DNA of 16,027 nucleotides. Source: Methanomicrobium sp. (GTDB lineage Archaea > Halobacteriota > Methanomicrobia > Methanomicrobiales > Methanomicrobiaceae). The notes below the pieces were generated by a model. The model saw only the letters and a program-made list of their open reading frames with translations, was not told where the DNA came from and did not search any database. Positions 6,803 through 13,373 of the stretch are shown here, in pieces. The stretch lies in contig JAFZMT010000138.1 of NCBI GenBank assembly GCA_017553245.1, forward strand, positions 1-16,027, written 5' to 3'. The number at the start of each line of letters is the position of its first letter. Positions within the stretch are counted from its first letter, which is position 1. The position numbers and the translations under genes were made by a program.

Positions 6803-6838
6803 GTAAGCGATTGATAAAAAGTAAGCGATTGATAAAAG
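6803..6838. repeat. Two tandem 18-bp repeats between cofC and the lipoprotein gene
   Basis: GTAAGCGATTGATAAAA plus one base occurs at 6803-6820 and 6821-6838, 17 of 18 positions identical. It starts 14 bases before the cofC ATG on the minus strand and lies in the divergent 116-base gap, so it would be in the cofC core promoter or leader. Possible operator pair, or a recent tandem duplication. Confidence 0.8.
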
Positions 6839-6874
6839 AACGATTATTTCATTCGGCAAATTACTCGGATAATA

Positions 6875-6885
6875 CATTTATTATC
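6875..6885 (+). promoter_or_regulatory. Putative TATA box of the lipoprotein gene
   Basis: The AT-rich CATTTATTATC is centred 26 bases before the ATG at 6906, the spacing expected for a leaderless archaeal transcript. A second ATG at 6901 is out of frame and stops after two codons. Confidence 0.35.
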
Positions 6886-6905
6886 TTTCATTCATACCTA
6901 ATGGT

Positions 6906-7592
6906 ATGAAATCAGTCTCTCTGATAACGGCGCTGCCGATACTAATGCTGATCCTCATTACCGTTATTTCCGCGGGCTGCACGGTAAATACGCCTACGGC
7001 ATCGCTAACCGTGAATGCGATGCAGCCGACGCCGACCCCTGACGATACCGTGCCGGAAGGCACAATGCCGACCGAAGAGCCGACGGCGATGCCCGTTGCC
7101 GCACCGACCGCAGCCGTCACCCTTACCCCAACGCCGACGCCGACACCCGCGCCCTCATCCTCATCCTCACCTTCATCCGATGCGGCTAATGCCGCAGGCA
7201 AGGTCATCTATGACGAGAAAAAGGGGATACCCATAGGAAATTCGCTGGCAATCAAATTCGATGAGAATCTTAACATGTCGTTTTTGCAGAGAGACGAGAA
7301 ATACCTCATCGAAGTCAGTTGCACAAAACCCGTCAACATCCTCTTCATGCAGATGACCGAGTATGACTCAAATGTCTATACGCCGCCGAAGTGGGACTCG
7401 CTCAAGGGTGAATGGAAATATACGGGCAAGATGACGAAGCAATATGACAACACACTCGGAAAGACCTTTGAGGTGACAATCCCGCGAATCGGCAAATACT
7501 GCCTCTTTATCGACGCCAGAAACACGGACAAGGACGTCCTCATTGACAGGGAGTCGGTAGCGGCGGACATCAGGATTACAAAACTGAAATGA
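6906..7592 (+). CDS. Predicted lipoprotein with Thr/Pro/Ser linker, function unknown
   Basis: A 228-residue exported protein. Residues 1-24 form a signal peptide with a hydrophobic core (LITALPILMLILITVISAG) ending in a lipobox ISAGC, so C25 is the likely lipid-modified cysteine on the outer face of the membrane. Residues about 29-95 are a low-complexity linker with PTPTP runs and a block of serines, typical of a spacer through the archaeal surface layer and a possible O-glycosylation region. Residues about 98-228 form one compact domain rich in alternating hydrophobic residues (SLAIKF, KYLIEVSC, GKYCLFIDA), suggesting a beta-sandwich; I cannot name the family. Two cysteines (C139, C199) could pair. 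The MNT-HEPN gene follows on the same strand after 92 bases. Confidence 0.85.
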   Translation: MKSVSLITALPILMLILITVISAGCTVNTPTASLTVNAMQPTPTPDDTVPEGTMPTEEPTAMPVAAPTAAVTLTPTPTPTPAPSSSSSPSSDAANAAGKVIYDEKKGIPIGNSLAIKFDENLNMSFLQRDEKYLIEVSCTKPVNILFMQMTEYDSNVYTPPKWDSLKGEWKYTGKMTKQYDNTLGKTFEVTIPRIGKYCLFIDARNTDKDVLIDRESVAADIRITKLK

Positions 7593-7603
7593 CCGACCGC
7601 CAA

Positions 7604-7673
7604 ACTGACCGCTAAACCGAAATAACTGAACCGAAACTGAAAGGACACCGGACTGAAACCGGACGGATACTGA
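7604..7673. repeat. Degenerate ACTGA(A)ACCG motif series in the lipoprotein/MNT-HEPN spacer
   Basis: ACTGA starts at 7604, 7625, 7636, 7652 and 7669 within a 92-base gap, mostly followed by A/C-rich ACCG-like sequence, with other ACCG/CCGA fragments between. Irregular spacing suggests a decayed repeat rather than a precise operator. No TATA box is visible here, so the next gene may depend on the lipoprotein promoter. Confidence 0.45.
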
Positions 7674-7684
7674 AACAAAAGATC

Positions 7685-8527
7685 ATGAGCCTCTACGAAC
7701 ATCTCTCGGAATCGGCACTCTCGGGCAGACAGAAGGAGATAGTAGGCTCGGTCACGGATTCACTCAAGGAATTAAGCTATGTCGAGGCGGTATATCTCTT
7801 CGGTTCGTATGCGAAGAACACCTCCACGCCTTACTCCGATATCGATATCGGCGTAATTCTGCACGAGCCGGCAAGCCAGTGGCAGTATGAGAAGGCGGGA
7901 CAGTTTTCCTCCGAACTCATAGATGTCGAGATATTCAACAGGATGCCCGTCGAAATCAGAAACGCAATCGTCTCCGAGGGTATCCTCCTCTACTGCCGCG
8001 ACGAGGAATACCTCTCGGAGATAATCAAAGAGACCGTAAGGGAATACTCAGTTGGCAGACCGTATGTTACCGAAGTCCGCGAGAGAAGAAAGGGCGGTTT
8101 CGTCCGCTATGTTCCCGATAAAAAAGAGAGACTCCTGTCGGCGATTGCAAAGATTAAGCAGTATTACACCGAGTATTCGGCGATAACCGCCGAGGGTATC
8201 CCCAAGCGCGAGGATTTCCTGCGGTACCACTCGGTCTCCATGATAATGTTTGCAATCATCAACATGTCCTTCAGCATCGGCGAAGAGGTGATTCTGCTGC
8301 GCAAACTGCCGCGTCAGAAGTCGCACCGCGACATCTTCAAAATACTCTGTAACGCGGGGATTATCTCCGAGAAACTGCGGGACGAGATGACCTCGCTTGT
8401 CTTCTACCGCAACCATTTCGCGCATCAGTATTCGGCAATCGAGGAGGCTGACCTGTATTCAATCGCCGAAAAGATGGACTCCGTTCTCGAATATGTGGAT
8501 ATAATGACCAAAGTCGGTCTTAAATGA
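7685..8527 (+). CDS. Single-chain MNT nucleotidyltransferase-HEPN protein (fused MntA/HepT-like)
   Basis: A 280-residue protein joining two domains normally encoded by separate toxin-antitoxin genes. Residues about 15-105 are a minimal nucleotidyltransferase with the exact GSX10DXD signature (G40-S41 to D52-x-D54) and an acidic IDVEIF strand (D80, E82) as third carboxylate candidate. Residues about 108-147 form a basic linker (VRERRKGG). Residues about 148-275 are all-helical and HEPN-like, with YRNHFAHQY at 241-249 giving RX4HXY (R242, H247, Y249). In known MntA-HepT pairs, the RX4HXY motif is the ribonuclease site and MntA AMPylates its tyrosine to silence it. Here both are on one chain, so in-cis control is the inference; a stand-alone RNA- or nucleotide-modifying enzyme is the alternative. 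ATG at 7685; no clear Shine-Dalgarno. Both motifs are intact, so it is not a decayed copy. Confidence 0.85.
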   Translation: MSLYEHLSESALSGRQKEIVGSVTDSLKELSYVEAVYLFGSYAKNTSTPYSDIDIGVILHEPASQWQYEKAGQFSSELIDVEIFNRMPVEIRNAIVSEGILLYCRDEEYLSEIIKETVREYSVGRPYVTEVRERRKGGFVRYVPDKKERLLSAIAKIKQYYTEYSAITAEGIPKREDFLRYHSVSMIMFAIINMSFSIGEEVILLRKLPRQKSHRDIFKILCNAGIISEKLRDEMTSLVFYRNHFAHQYSAIEEADLYSIAEKMDSVLEYVDIMTKVGLK

Positions 8528-8534
8528 TTTCTTT

Positions 8535-8587
8535 TTGTAAAGATTAAGAGTTGTAAAAAGATTACGAATTGTAAAAGAGATTAAGAG
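8535..8587. repeat. Three tandem 16-19 bp repeats between convergent genes
   Basis: Copies are TTGTAAAGATTAAGAG (8535-8550), TTGTAAAAAGATTACGAA (8551-8568) and TTGTAAAAGAGATTAAGAG (8569-8587). They fill nearly the whole gap between the MNT-HEPN stop (8527) and the FTR stop (8589). On the minus strand the copies supply repeated T-rich runs, so the block may act as a terminator for the pur/FTR transcript. Confidence 0.75.
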
Positions 8588-8588
8588 A

Positions 8589-8885
8589 TTATTTTTTAAA
8601 GAATAACTGGCAGTGACAGCAGCCGTCTTCTTCAATCTCTTTCTCATGGAATGCGCACGGGCAGATATTGACCTTGTCCTTCTCTCTGTCGCCGCTTCTG
8701 ACCCTGCACGGGCAGTATTCCTCGCCGTATTTCGTCTTTAAACGTGCAAGCCCCTTGATTATGGTCTCAAGGTGTTTGCCGTCGGGATTGAGCTTATAGC
8801 CCTTCTTTTCGGCATACTCCGTGCAACGCCTTCTGATATCTTCTATCAGCGCATTCAATTCCGCATTTTCCGAATTTTCAGTCAT
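8589..8885 (-). CDS. Ferredoxin:thioredoxin (disulfide) reductase catalytic-subunit-like protein
   Basis: Small [4Fe-4S] reductase that passes electrons from ferredoxin to a disulfide, usually of thioredoxin. The 98-residue length and cysteine pattern fit the catalytic beta chain: CPC at 58-60, CPC at 75-77, CCHC at 89-92, followed by QLF. All cluster and active-site cysteines are present, plus an extra C89 beside the CHC motif. Established knowledge: methanogen members work without the plant-type variable chain as ferredoxin:disulfide reductases. The ATG at 8885 is preceded by GGAG at good spacing. It starts 34 bases after purQ ends, so it is probably the last gene of the purC-purS-purQ transcript; the functional reason for that placement is not clear from the sequence. 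Confidence 0.9.
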   Translation of the reverse strand: MTENSENAELNALIEDIRRRCTEYAEKKGYKLNPDGKHLETIIKGLARLKTKYGEEYCPCRVRSGDREKDKVNICPCAFHEKEIEEDGCCHCQLFFKK

Positions 8886-8919
8886 GGTACACTCCGATTG
8901 TCACCAATAAGATAAATAC

Positions 8920-9624
8920 TTACTCGCCCTTCGATTCAAGATAATGAATCATGGAATCGAAGACCTTTTTGCCGTCGGTCGAGATGAGATGCTCCTCGGA
9001 TGCCCTCTCGGGATGCGGCATCATCAGAAGCACATTGTCCTTTGCGCCGCCGAGAACGCCCGTAATGTTATTCGTGCAGCCGTTGGGGTTTGAAGCCGCA
9101 TCGACACTGCCGTTTTCGTCACAGAACTTGAAAGCAATCTTGTTTTCGGACTCAAGCCGTGAGATGTCCTCCGGCGTTGCGATATAGCGCCCCTCTTTAT
9201 GCGCAATCGGGATTCTTATGACCTCGCCGAGTGTAAAGCGGTTGGTAAACGGCGACGTATTGTTGAGAACCTTAAGAAATACGCCTTTACAAATGAACTT
9301 GGGATACTCGTTCATCGTGAAAACGCCCGGAACCAGCTTTGCCTCGGCACCTATCTGAGCGCCGTTGCAGATACCAAGAACCAGACCGCCGGCATCGGCG
9401 TGCTTCACGACATCAGCCATAATCGGCGCTCTTGCCGCAATTGCGCCCGCACGCAGATAATCGCCGTATGAGAAACCGCCGGGGAGAATAACCGCATCGT
9501 ATTTCTTCTTAAGACCGTCTTTATACCAGACCAGATCGGTATCGACGCCGCAGACGTCCGATGCGACATGAACGGCATCGCGGTCGCAGTTGCTTCCTCC
9601 AAACTGAAGTACGGCAAATCTCAT
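8920..9624 (-). CDS. purQ: Phosphoribosylformylglycinamidine synthase, glutaminase subunit
   Basis: Hydrolyses glutamine and delivers ammonia to PurL for the fourth step of de novo purine synthesis. At 234 residues it is the stand-alone subunit found in archaea and Gram-positive bacteria. Class I amidotransferase residues are visible: the nucleophile C86 in GICNGAQ (84-90), and H204 and E206 in MMPHPERAS. LPGGFSYGDYLRAG at 47-60 is the strongly conserved PurQ signature. Its ATG overlaps the purS stop as ATGA (9621-9624), so the two are translationally coupled, fitting their assembly into one PurSQL complex. purL is not in the window. Confidence 0.97.
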   Translation of the reverse strand: MRFAVLQFGGSNCDRDAVHVASDVCGVDTDLVWYKDGLKKKYDAVILPGGFSYGDYLRAGAIAARAPIMADVVKHADAGGLVLGICNGAQIGAEAKLVPGVFTMNEYPKFICKGVFLKVLNNTSPFTNRFTLGEVIRIPIAHKEGRYIATPEDISRLESENKIAFKFCDENGSVDAASNPNGCTNNITGVLGGAKDNVLLMMPHPERASEEHLISTDGKKVFDSMIHYLESKGE

Positions 9625-9869
9625 GCTTTTTTGACCTCAATCGTATAACTGTGGATAACCGGATTTGCCAGAAGTCTCTCGCACATCTCGGCGGCTTTCG
9701 CCTTCGCCGCATCCGCATTCTCGGCTTCAATGCCGATCTCAAAGAATTTAGCGGTGTTTAAGTATTCGCTCTTCATACCGAGACTTGAAAGCGCATGCGA
9801 GATTGCCTTGGCTTCGGGGCTGAGCATGCCGCCTTTCAGCTTAATTATGACATTTACATCGAATAACAT
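9621..9869 (-). CDS. purS: Phosphoribosylformylglycinamidine synthase, PurS subunit
   Basis: Small structural subunit (82 residues, normal size) that bridges PurQ and PurL so ammonia can be channelled. The sequence fits the family: a beta strand FDVNVIIKLKGGMLSPEAKAI, then LSSLGMKSEYLNTAKFFEI, and a final AEMCERLLANPVIHSYTIEV. The start codon overlaps the purC stop as TAATG (9867-9871), and the stop overlaps the purQ start, giving a tightly coupled purC-purS-purQ unit. Confidence 0.95.
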   Translation of the reverse strand: MLFDVNVIIKLKGGMLSPEAKAISHALSSLGMKSEYLNTAKFFEIGIEAENADAAKAKAAEMCERLLANPVIHSYTIEVKKA

Positions 9870-10594
9870 TATTTCACGTTCTCCTTCTGCCAGTTCATTA
9901 TCTTCTCGACCACCTTGGCGTAAGCCGTCATCACATCGCCCTTGTCAAAGCGGTAGACATCCTTATCGAAGGATTCCTTTGTGACCTTGTCCCACAGGCG
10001 CATGGAGTCCATGCTTATCTCGTCGCCTAAGAGGATCTCGTTTCCGCACTTGCCGAACTCAATCTTGAAATCCACGAAGATAAGCCCGAGTTCGTCAAAG
10101 AAGTCGTAGAGAAGTTTGTTTATCTTAAGGGTCGTCGCCTTAATCTCGGCAAGCTCCTCGCGGTTGACGAGCCCCAGTGCGATAATCAGATCGTCGTTGA
10201 CCGACGGGTCGCCTCTCTCGTCATCCTTGTAGTCGGTCACGATTACGGGCGGATTTAAGATCTGTCCCTCTTTGAACGGGAGTTTCTTTACGATAGAACC
10301 GGCGGCGACATTGCGCGCAATGACTTCGAGCGGGATCATATCCAGCTTCTTTACAAGCATGGTGTGATCGTCCAGCATCTTTATGAAGTGAGTTTTTACC
10401 CCGTTCTTCTCGAGATAATCAAAGAAGAAGGCGGATACGGTCGCGTTGTATACGCCTTTTCCGGCGAAGCTGTCTTTCTTGACGCCGTTGAACGCGGTCA
10501 TGTCGTTTCTGAATAAAGAGATTAATTCATCCTCTTTATCGGTTTTGTAGATTGATTTTGCCTTTCCGACGTAGATTGGTTCTCCAAGTTCCAT
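9869..10594 (-). CDS. purC: Phosphoribosylaminoimidazole-succinocarboxamide synthase (SAICAR synthetase)
   Basis: Ligates aspartate to CAIR with ATP in de novo purine synthesis; cytoplasmic. About 241 residues, normal for PurC. Motifs with the start used here: GKAKSIY (10-16, ATP loop), LFRNDMTAF (27-35), LEVIARNVAAGS (89-100), DFKIEFG (175-181) and LGDEISMDSMRLWD (189-202); the last usually has Pro where Met is here. I chose the second ATG (10594) because GGGATGA lies five bases before it and the glycine-rich loop then sits at the usual distance from the N-terminus. The ATG at 10603 would add three residues and has no spaced Shine-Dalgarno. First gene of the purC-purS-purQ-FTR set. Confidence 0.96.
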   Translation of the reverse strand: MELGEPIYVGKAKSIYKTDKEDELISLFRNDMTAFNGVKKDSFAGKGVYNATVSAFFFDYLEKNGVKTHFIKMLDDHTMLVKKLDMIPLEVIARNVAAGSIVKKLPFKEGQILNPPVIVTDYKDDERGDPSVNDDLIIALGLVNREELAEIKATTLKINKLLYDFFDELGLIFVDFKIEFGKCGNEILLGDEISMDSMRLWDKVTKESFDKDVYRFDKGDVMTAYAKVVEKIMNWQKENVK

Positions 10595-10659
10595 GGTTGT
10601 CATCCCGTGTCTTTGATGATTTGATCTTTTGATGTTAGCTGATTTGCTGTTATGCGTTT

Positions 10660-10744
10660 TGTTATAATTTATTTCTCGCGCCTGATTGATAGTAATTGTG
10701 TGTTGAAATTTTGGTTACCATGGTTAATACAGATAACCATTACC
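10660..10744 (-). promoter_or_regulatory. purC upstream region: TATA-like element and ATGGTTA/TAACCAT inverted repeat
   Basis: In the 189-base gap upstream of the chosen purC start, a minus-strand AAATAAATTATAA lies at about 10660-10673 and could be the TATA box, giving a leader of some 40-45 bases. Further upstream ATGGTTA (10720-10726) pairs exactly with TAACCAT (10734-10740) around seven bases, and GGTTACCAT (10713-10721) adds a related half-site. It could be a purine-responsive operator or the 3' hairpin of the upstream cofG transcript. Confidence 0.35.
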
Positions 10745-10783
10745 GCATAAAATATACCTGATAACTCAAGCGGGCTGCTGCCG

Positions 10784-11770
10784 TCACTGACCGCCGTTTC
10801 TCTTCCGAATATCGCGGTTGAGCTTCTCAATAACCCCTTTAAGCCCCGGGTCGTACCAGCCCTTATCTATGTATTTCCGGTATATGCAGAGTCTCTCGCA
10901 GAGCCTGCGCTCTTTTCCGATAATGCCTGCAAGCTCCTCAATCCCGGGCCAGGGATGCTCGGGATTGACATAGTCGATTGTCACCGGCGACACCCCGCCG
11001 AGATCCGTGACGCCGCAGTCGATAAGTTCGCTTGCGTTTATCAGATTCGGCGGTATCTGAATGCTGATGTCCCGCGGGAGAATATCCCGCGCAAGCAGAA
11101 TGAGATCGCGCACCTCATCGGGAGAGGGAACGGTCCGGTTCTCCATCGGCGTCGAGGGCTTGGGGCAGAAGTTCTGGATGATTACCTCCTGAATATGACC
11201 GTAACGCCGGTGAACATCCCTTATCACCTCAAGGGACTCTTCTCTGTCGGCGGCAGTCTCCCCGATTCCGAGTAAAAGTCCCGTCGTAAAAGGAATGCGC
11301 AGTTTGCCGGCATTCTCAAGCATCTCTATGCGGACTTCGGGTTTTTTGCCGGCGCAGTTCCTGTGCGCGGGAATATCCGCGGTCGTCTCCAGCATAAGCC
11401 CCATGCTCGGGTTTACCTTTCGGAAACGCTCAAGCTCGTTATAGTCCAGAATGCCGGCGTTGGTGTGCGGCAGAATCCCCATCTCAAGTGCCTTTTCACA
11501 CATGTCATAACAGTAATCGAGGATTGTCTCATAGCCGACCTTTCGGATATGCTCCGAAAAGCCCTTCTCCTCCTCCGGTCTTTCGCCGAATGTGAAGAGC
11601 GCCTCCGTGCACCCCGATGCGACGCCGAGTCTGAGCGTATCAATGACCGCGTTCTTATCCATCACGCAGCCTTCATGCACGGGCTCGCGGAATATGCAGT
11701 ATCCGCAGTGATTGCGGCATACGTGCGTGAGCGGCAGGAAGACATTGCGCGAATAGGTTATCGTATCCAA
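10784..11770 (-). CDS. cofG: 7,8-didemethyl-8-hydroxy-5-deazariboflavin (FO) synthase subunit CofG
   Basis: Radical SAM enzyme that completes the deazaflavin FO, the F420 chromophore, from the adduct CofH makes from tyrosine and the ribityl-aminouracil. With the TTG start at 11770 it is 328 residues. The [4Fe-4S] motif CRNHCGYC gives C18, C22 and C25 (CX3CX2C), preceded by the family N-terminus DTITYSRNVFLPLTHV. Further signatures: FTFGERPEE, LPHTNAGIL, GLMLETT, TTGLLLGIGET, IIQNFCPKP, IQIPPNL and DLGGVSPVTIDYVNPEHPWP. An in-frame GTG at 11806 would add 12 residues, overlap fen by 13 bases and be encoded by three near-tandem repeats, so I prefer TTG, which has GGGG nearby. It lies just downstream of fen, so both may share a transcript. 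cofH is not in the window. Confidence 0.95.
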   Translation of the reverse strand: MDTITYSRNVFLPLTHVCRNHCGYCIFREPVHEGCVMDKNAVIDTLRLGVASGCTEALFTFGERPEEEKGFSEHIRKVGYETILDYCYDMCEKALEMGILPHTNAGILDYNELERFRKVNPSMGLMLETTADIPAHRNCAGKKPEVRIEMLENAGKLRIPFTTGLLLGIGETAADREESLEVIRDVHRRYGHIQEVIIQNFCPKPSTPMENRTVPSPDEVRDLILLARDILPRDISIQIPPNLINASELIDCGVTDLGGVSPVTIDYVNPEHPWPGIEELAGIIGKERRLCERLCIYRKYIDKGWYDPGLKGVIEKLNRDIRKRNGGQ

Positions 11771-11771
11771 A

Positions 11772-11801
11772 CTTACCCCGACCTTATCCCGACTTACCCG
11801 A
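11772..11801. repeat. Three tandem 9-11 bp repeats at the fen-cofG junction
   Basis: On the minus strand the units read CGGGTAAGT, CGGGATAAGGT and CGGGGTAAGT, covering about 11801-11772. The first includes the fen stop TAA and the last supplies the purine-rich stretch before the cofG TTG. Such an expansion explains the short in-frame extension open upstream of cofG. Confidence 0.65.
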
Positions 11802-12798
11802 ACCACTGATCGAGAGTCTTCTGACCTTTGCCTTTGTTCAGTTTCTCAAGAATTGCCTCTATCCTCGTGCGCGAAAACTCATAGTCCTCGCAGAGATAGG
11901 CAAGAAGACCGTCGGTATCGGGATCCTTCCAGTTCAGCTTATACTCATCGCTGTAGGGCGGATTTAAGAAGAAATTCATTATCTCCTCATAGTTGAGATC
12001 CGGGCAGTTCTCTTTGATTGTCTTCTCGAAAGCGCCGTCGCGGACAATCTTTAGCGCCTTCTTGGGACCGATTCCCTTAATGCCGTCGTTGAAATCCGTG
12101 CCTATCAGGATTCCCATCTCGATTAAGTTCTCCCGCGTTATCTTAAGTCCGCTTAAGAGTTCGGAAAGAACGATAATTTCGGGATTCACCGATATCGTGC
12201 GCCCCTGCACCTTCCTCTTCCGGCTCACCGTCATATTGCGCACGAGCTTCGGAGTGCCGAAGAGCAAAGAGTCGTAATCCTGCGATATCGAGAAGGCGAC
12301 ATCGCCCTTCTGCGCCATCACCGCCGCCTGTGCCTCACCCTCGCTCGGCGCTGTGAACCACGGAATACCCATAAGGGTCAGAAGTTTCTGCGAGCTTGAA
12401 AAGGTCCCGGCGTCAAGCCGCGATGCCGAACGTGCGTATTTCGATGCCGCCTGAATGTCGCCCGCCGCCATCGCCTCTTTGTATGATGCCGCGGCTTCAT
12501 CCCTCAGTTCGCGGCGTGCCTCAATCGTGACCTGCTTCATCTCCGGCGGTTTGCCGTCGAAGATAAATATCGGGCGCATCCCCGATTCCAGAAAATTGGT
12601 GACGCGGAAGAACAGCCCCGACAGATGCGAGGTAATTCTGCCCTGATTGTCCATGAGCGGCGTCCCGTCGGGCTGGCGTATCGTGGTCACAAACTGATAC
12701 AGCGCGTTGTTTCCGTCAACCGCACACGTCTTTGCAAGGTCGGCGGGAGATGCCGGTTTTTTGTAGTCCGTCAGTATTTCACGTAAAGAAACGCCCAT
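11794..12798 (-). CDS. fen: Flap endonuclease 1
   Basis: Structure-specific 5' nuclease that removes RNA/DNA flaps during Okazaki fragment maturation and repair. 334 residues, typical for archaeal FEN1. It begins MGV, needed for a free N-terminus at the active site. Metal-binding acidic residues: D28 (VDGNN), D81 (FDGKPP), E153 and E155 (SEGEAQ), D174 and D176 (SQDYDS), and D235 (GTDFND). The helix-hairpin-helix GIKGIGPKKAL is at 239-249. The C-terminus QKTLDQWF (326-333) is a PIP box for the PCNA clamp. The ATG at 12798 has GGGGAT just upstream, and a TATA-like CATATAAA sits 42 bases before it. cofG follows closely on the same strand. Confidence 0.97.
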   Translation of the reverse strand: MGVSLREILTDYKKPASPADLAKTCAVDGNNALYQFVTTIRQPDGTPLMDNQGRITSHLSGLFFRVTNFLESGMRPIFIFDGKPPEMKQVTIEARRELRDEAAASYKEAMAAGDIQAASKYARSASRLDAGTFSSSQKLLTLMGIPWFTAPSEGEAQAAVMAQKGDVAFSISQDYDSLLFGTPKLVRNMTVSRKRKVQGRTISVNPEIIVLSELLSGLKITRENLIEMGILIGTDFNDGIKGIGPKKALKIVRDGAFEKTIKENCPDLNYEEIMNFFLNPPYSDEYKLNWKDPDTDGLLAYLCEDYEFSRTRIEAILEKLNKGKGQKTLDQWFG

Positions 12799-12813
12799 TT
12801 TATCCCCGTAAAA

Positions 12814-12844
12814 TAAGATATTGCGTAAGATATTGCTTTATATG
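12814..12844 (-). promoter_or_regulatory. fen promoter: TATA box and duplicated 11-mer
   Basis: Minus-strand CATATAAA at 12844-12837 is a good archaeal TATA box; it predicts a start near 12814 and a leader of about 16 bases containing the GGGGAT Shine-Dalgarno. Between TATA and start lies a direct duplication, TAAGATATTGC at 12814-12824 and 12826-12836 (plus-strand reading). A second TATA-like CATATAAG lies further upstream at about 12865-12872. Confidence 0.5.
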
Positions 12845-12886
12845 CTTATGAGATTTTAAGATCCTTATATGCGATTTTGCGGCATC

Positions 12887-13201
12887 TCAGCGATACATGC
12901 GGCGCGAGAGCGTGTCGATAACGACCTCAACGTCGTTTGCCATATCGTCGCATCTCTTGTTAACGCTCTGAGTAACGGCATCAAGATTTATCCTCATAGT
13001 TCTCTCGCGTGCGGCGATTGCCTTCTCCAGATTTTCGATTTTTTTGCATAACGAGAGGATAAGGCATGCCAGTGAGAGCATCATGAATCCTGTGGAAACC
13101 GCAACTATCCAGTCCTGCCACAGCCTCACGACCATGGCGAGAGTAGAGACAACAAGGATAACTGCGAATACTATGTCCTTGCGGTTGTCATAATCATCCA
13201 T
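12887..13201 (-). CDS. Small membrane protein: two transmembrane segments plus coiled coil
   Basis: Not recognised as a named family. The 104-residue product has membrane segments at about residues 10-28 (IVFAVILVVSTLAMVVRLW) and 32-52 (IVAVSTGFMMLSLACLILSLC), joined by a turn of about three residues (QDW). A charged heptad-like coiled coil follows at about 53-102 (KKIENLEKAIAARERTM, then NKRCDDMANDVEVVIDTLSRR). A helical hairpin with a cytoplasmic coil suggests an oligomeric membrane anchor or scaffold. I chose the ATG at 13201: a TATA-like TTAATATGC is centred 27 bases upstream and would overlap the alternative ATG at 13225, which adds only eight residues. It lies 88 bases upstream of fen on the same strand, and fen has its own promoter. 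Confidence 0.75.
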   Translation of the reverse strand: MDDYDNRKDIVFAVILVVSTLAMVVRLWQDWIVAVSTGFMMLSLACLILSLCKKIENLEKAIAARERTMRINLDAVTQSVNKRCDDMANDVEVVIDTLSRRMYR

Positions 13202-13223
13202 GATTAAAAATACAGAGATACGC

Positions 13224-13232
13224 ATATTAATC
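13224..13232 (-). promoter_or_regulatory. Putative TATA box of the small membrane protein gene
   Basis: Minus-strand TTAATATGC is centred 27 bases before the ATG at 13201, with no Shine-Dalgarno between; this fits a leaderless transcript. Confidence 0.35.
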
Positions 13233-13312
13233 TAACTGTTAGTTTCCGGTTGTCGGGAGAAGAGTGGGACATAGAGAGGAAAGACAGATGAAGTTGTATC
13301 GGATTGAGAGGC

Positions 13313-13373
13313 ATACCGATTCGGCGGTATAGGTCGGTGTATCCGATTGAGTTGTATCCAATATTTATATAAG
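13313..13373 (+). promoter_or_regulatory. Presenilin-like gene promoter with upstream palindrome
   Basis: TTTATATAAG at 13364-13373 is the clearest TATA box in the window and predicts a start near 13394, leaving a leader of about 65 A-rich bases with AGGGA at 13444-13448. Upstream, ATACCG (13313-13318) and CGGTAT (13325-13330) form a six-bp inverted repeat. TATCGGATTGAG and TATCCGATTGAG lie on either side of it as near-identical direct repeats. The rest of the 257-base gap (13202-13458) shows no credible gene. Confidence 0.5.

Noticed and set aside
7685..8527. Aminoglycoside nucleotidyltransferase (kanamycin type)
   Set aside because: That family also joins a nucleotidyltransferase to helices, but the exact RX4HXY motif points to the HEPN/HepT group.
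10632..10667. Eleven-codon micro-ORF (MLADLLLCVLL) in the purC upstream gap
   Set aside because: Hydrophobic by chance in T-rich DNA, on the opposite strand to its neighbours, with no ribosome site.
11363..11809. 148-codon plus-strand open frame inside cofG
   Set aside because: Opposite a fully conserved radical SAM gene; composition is that of a shadow frame.
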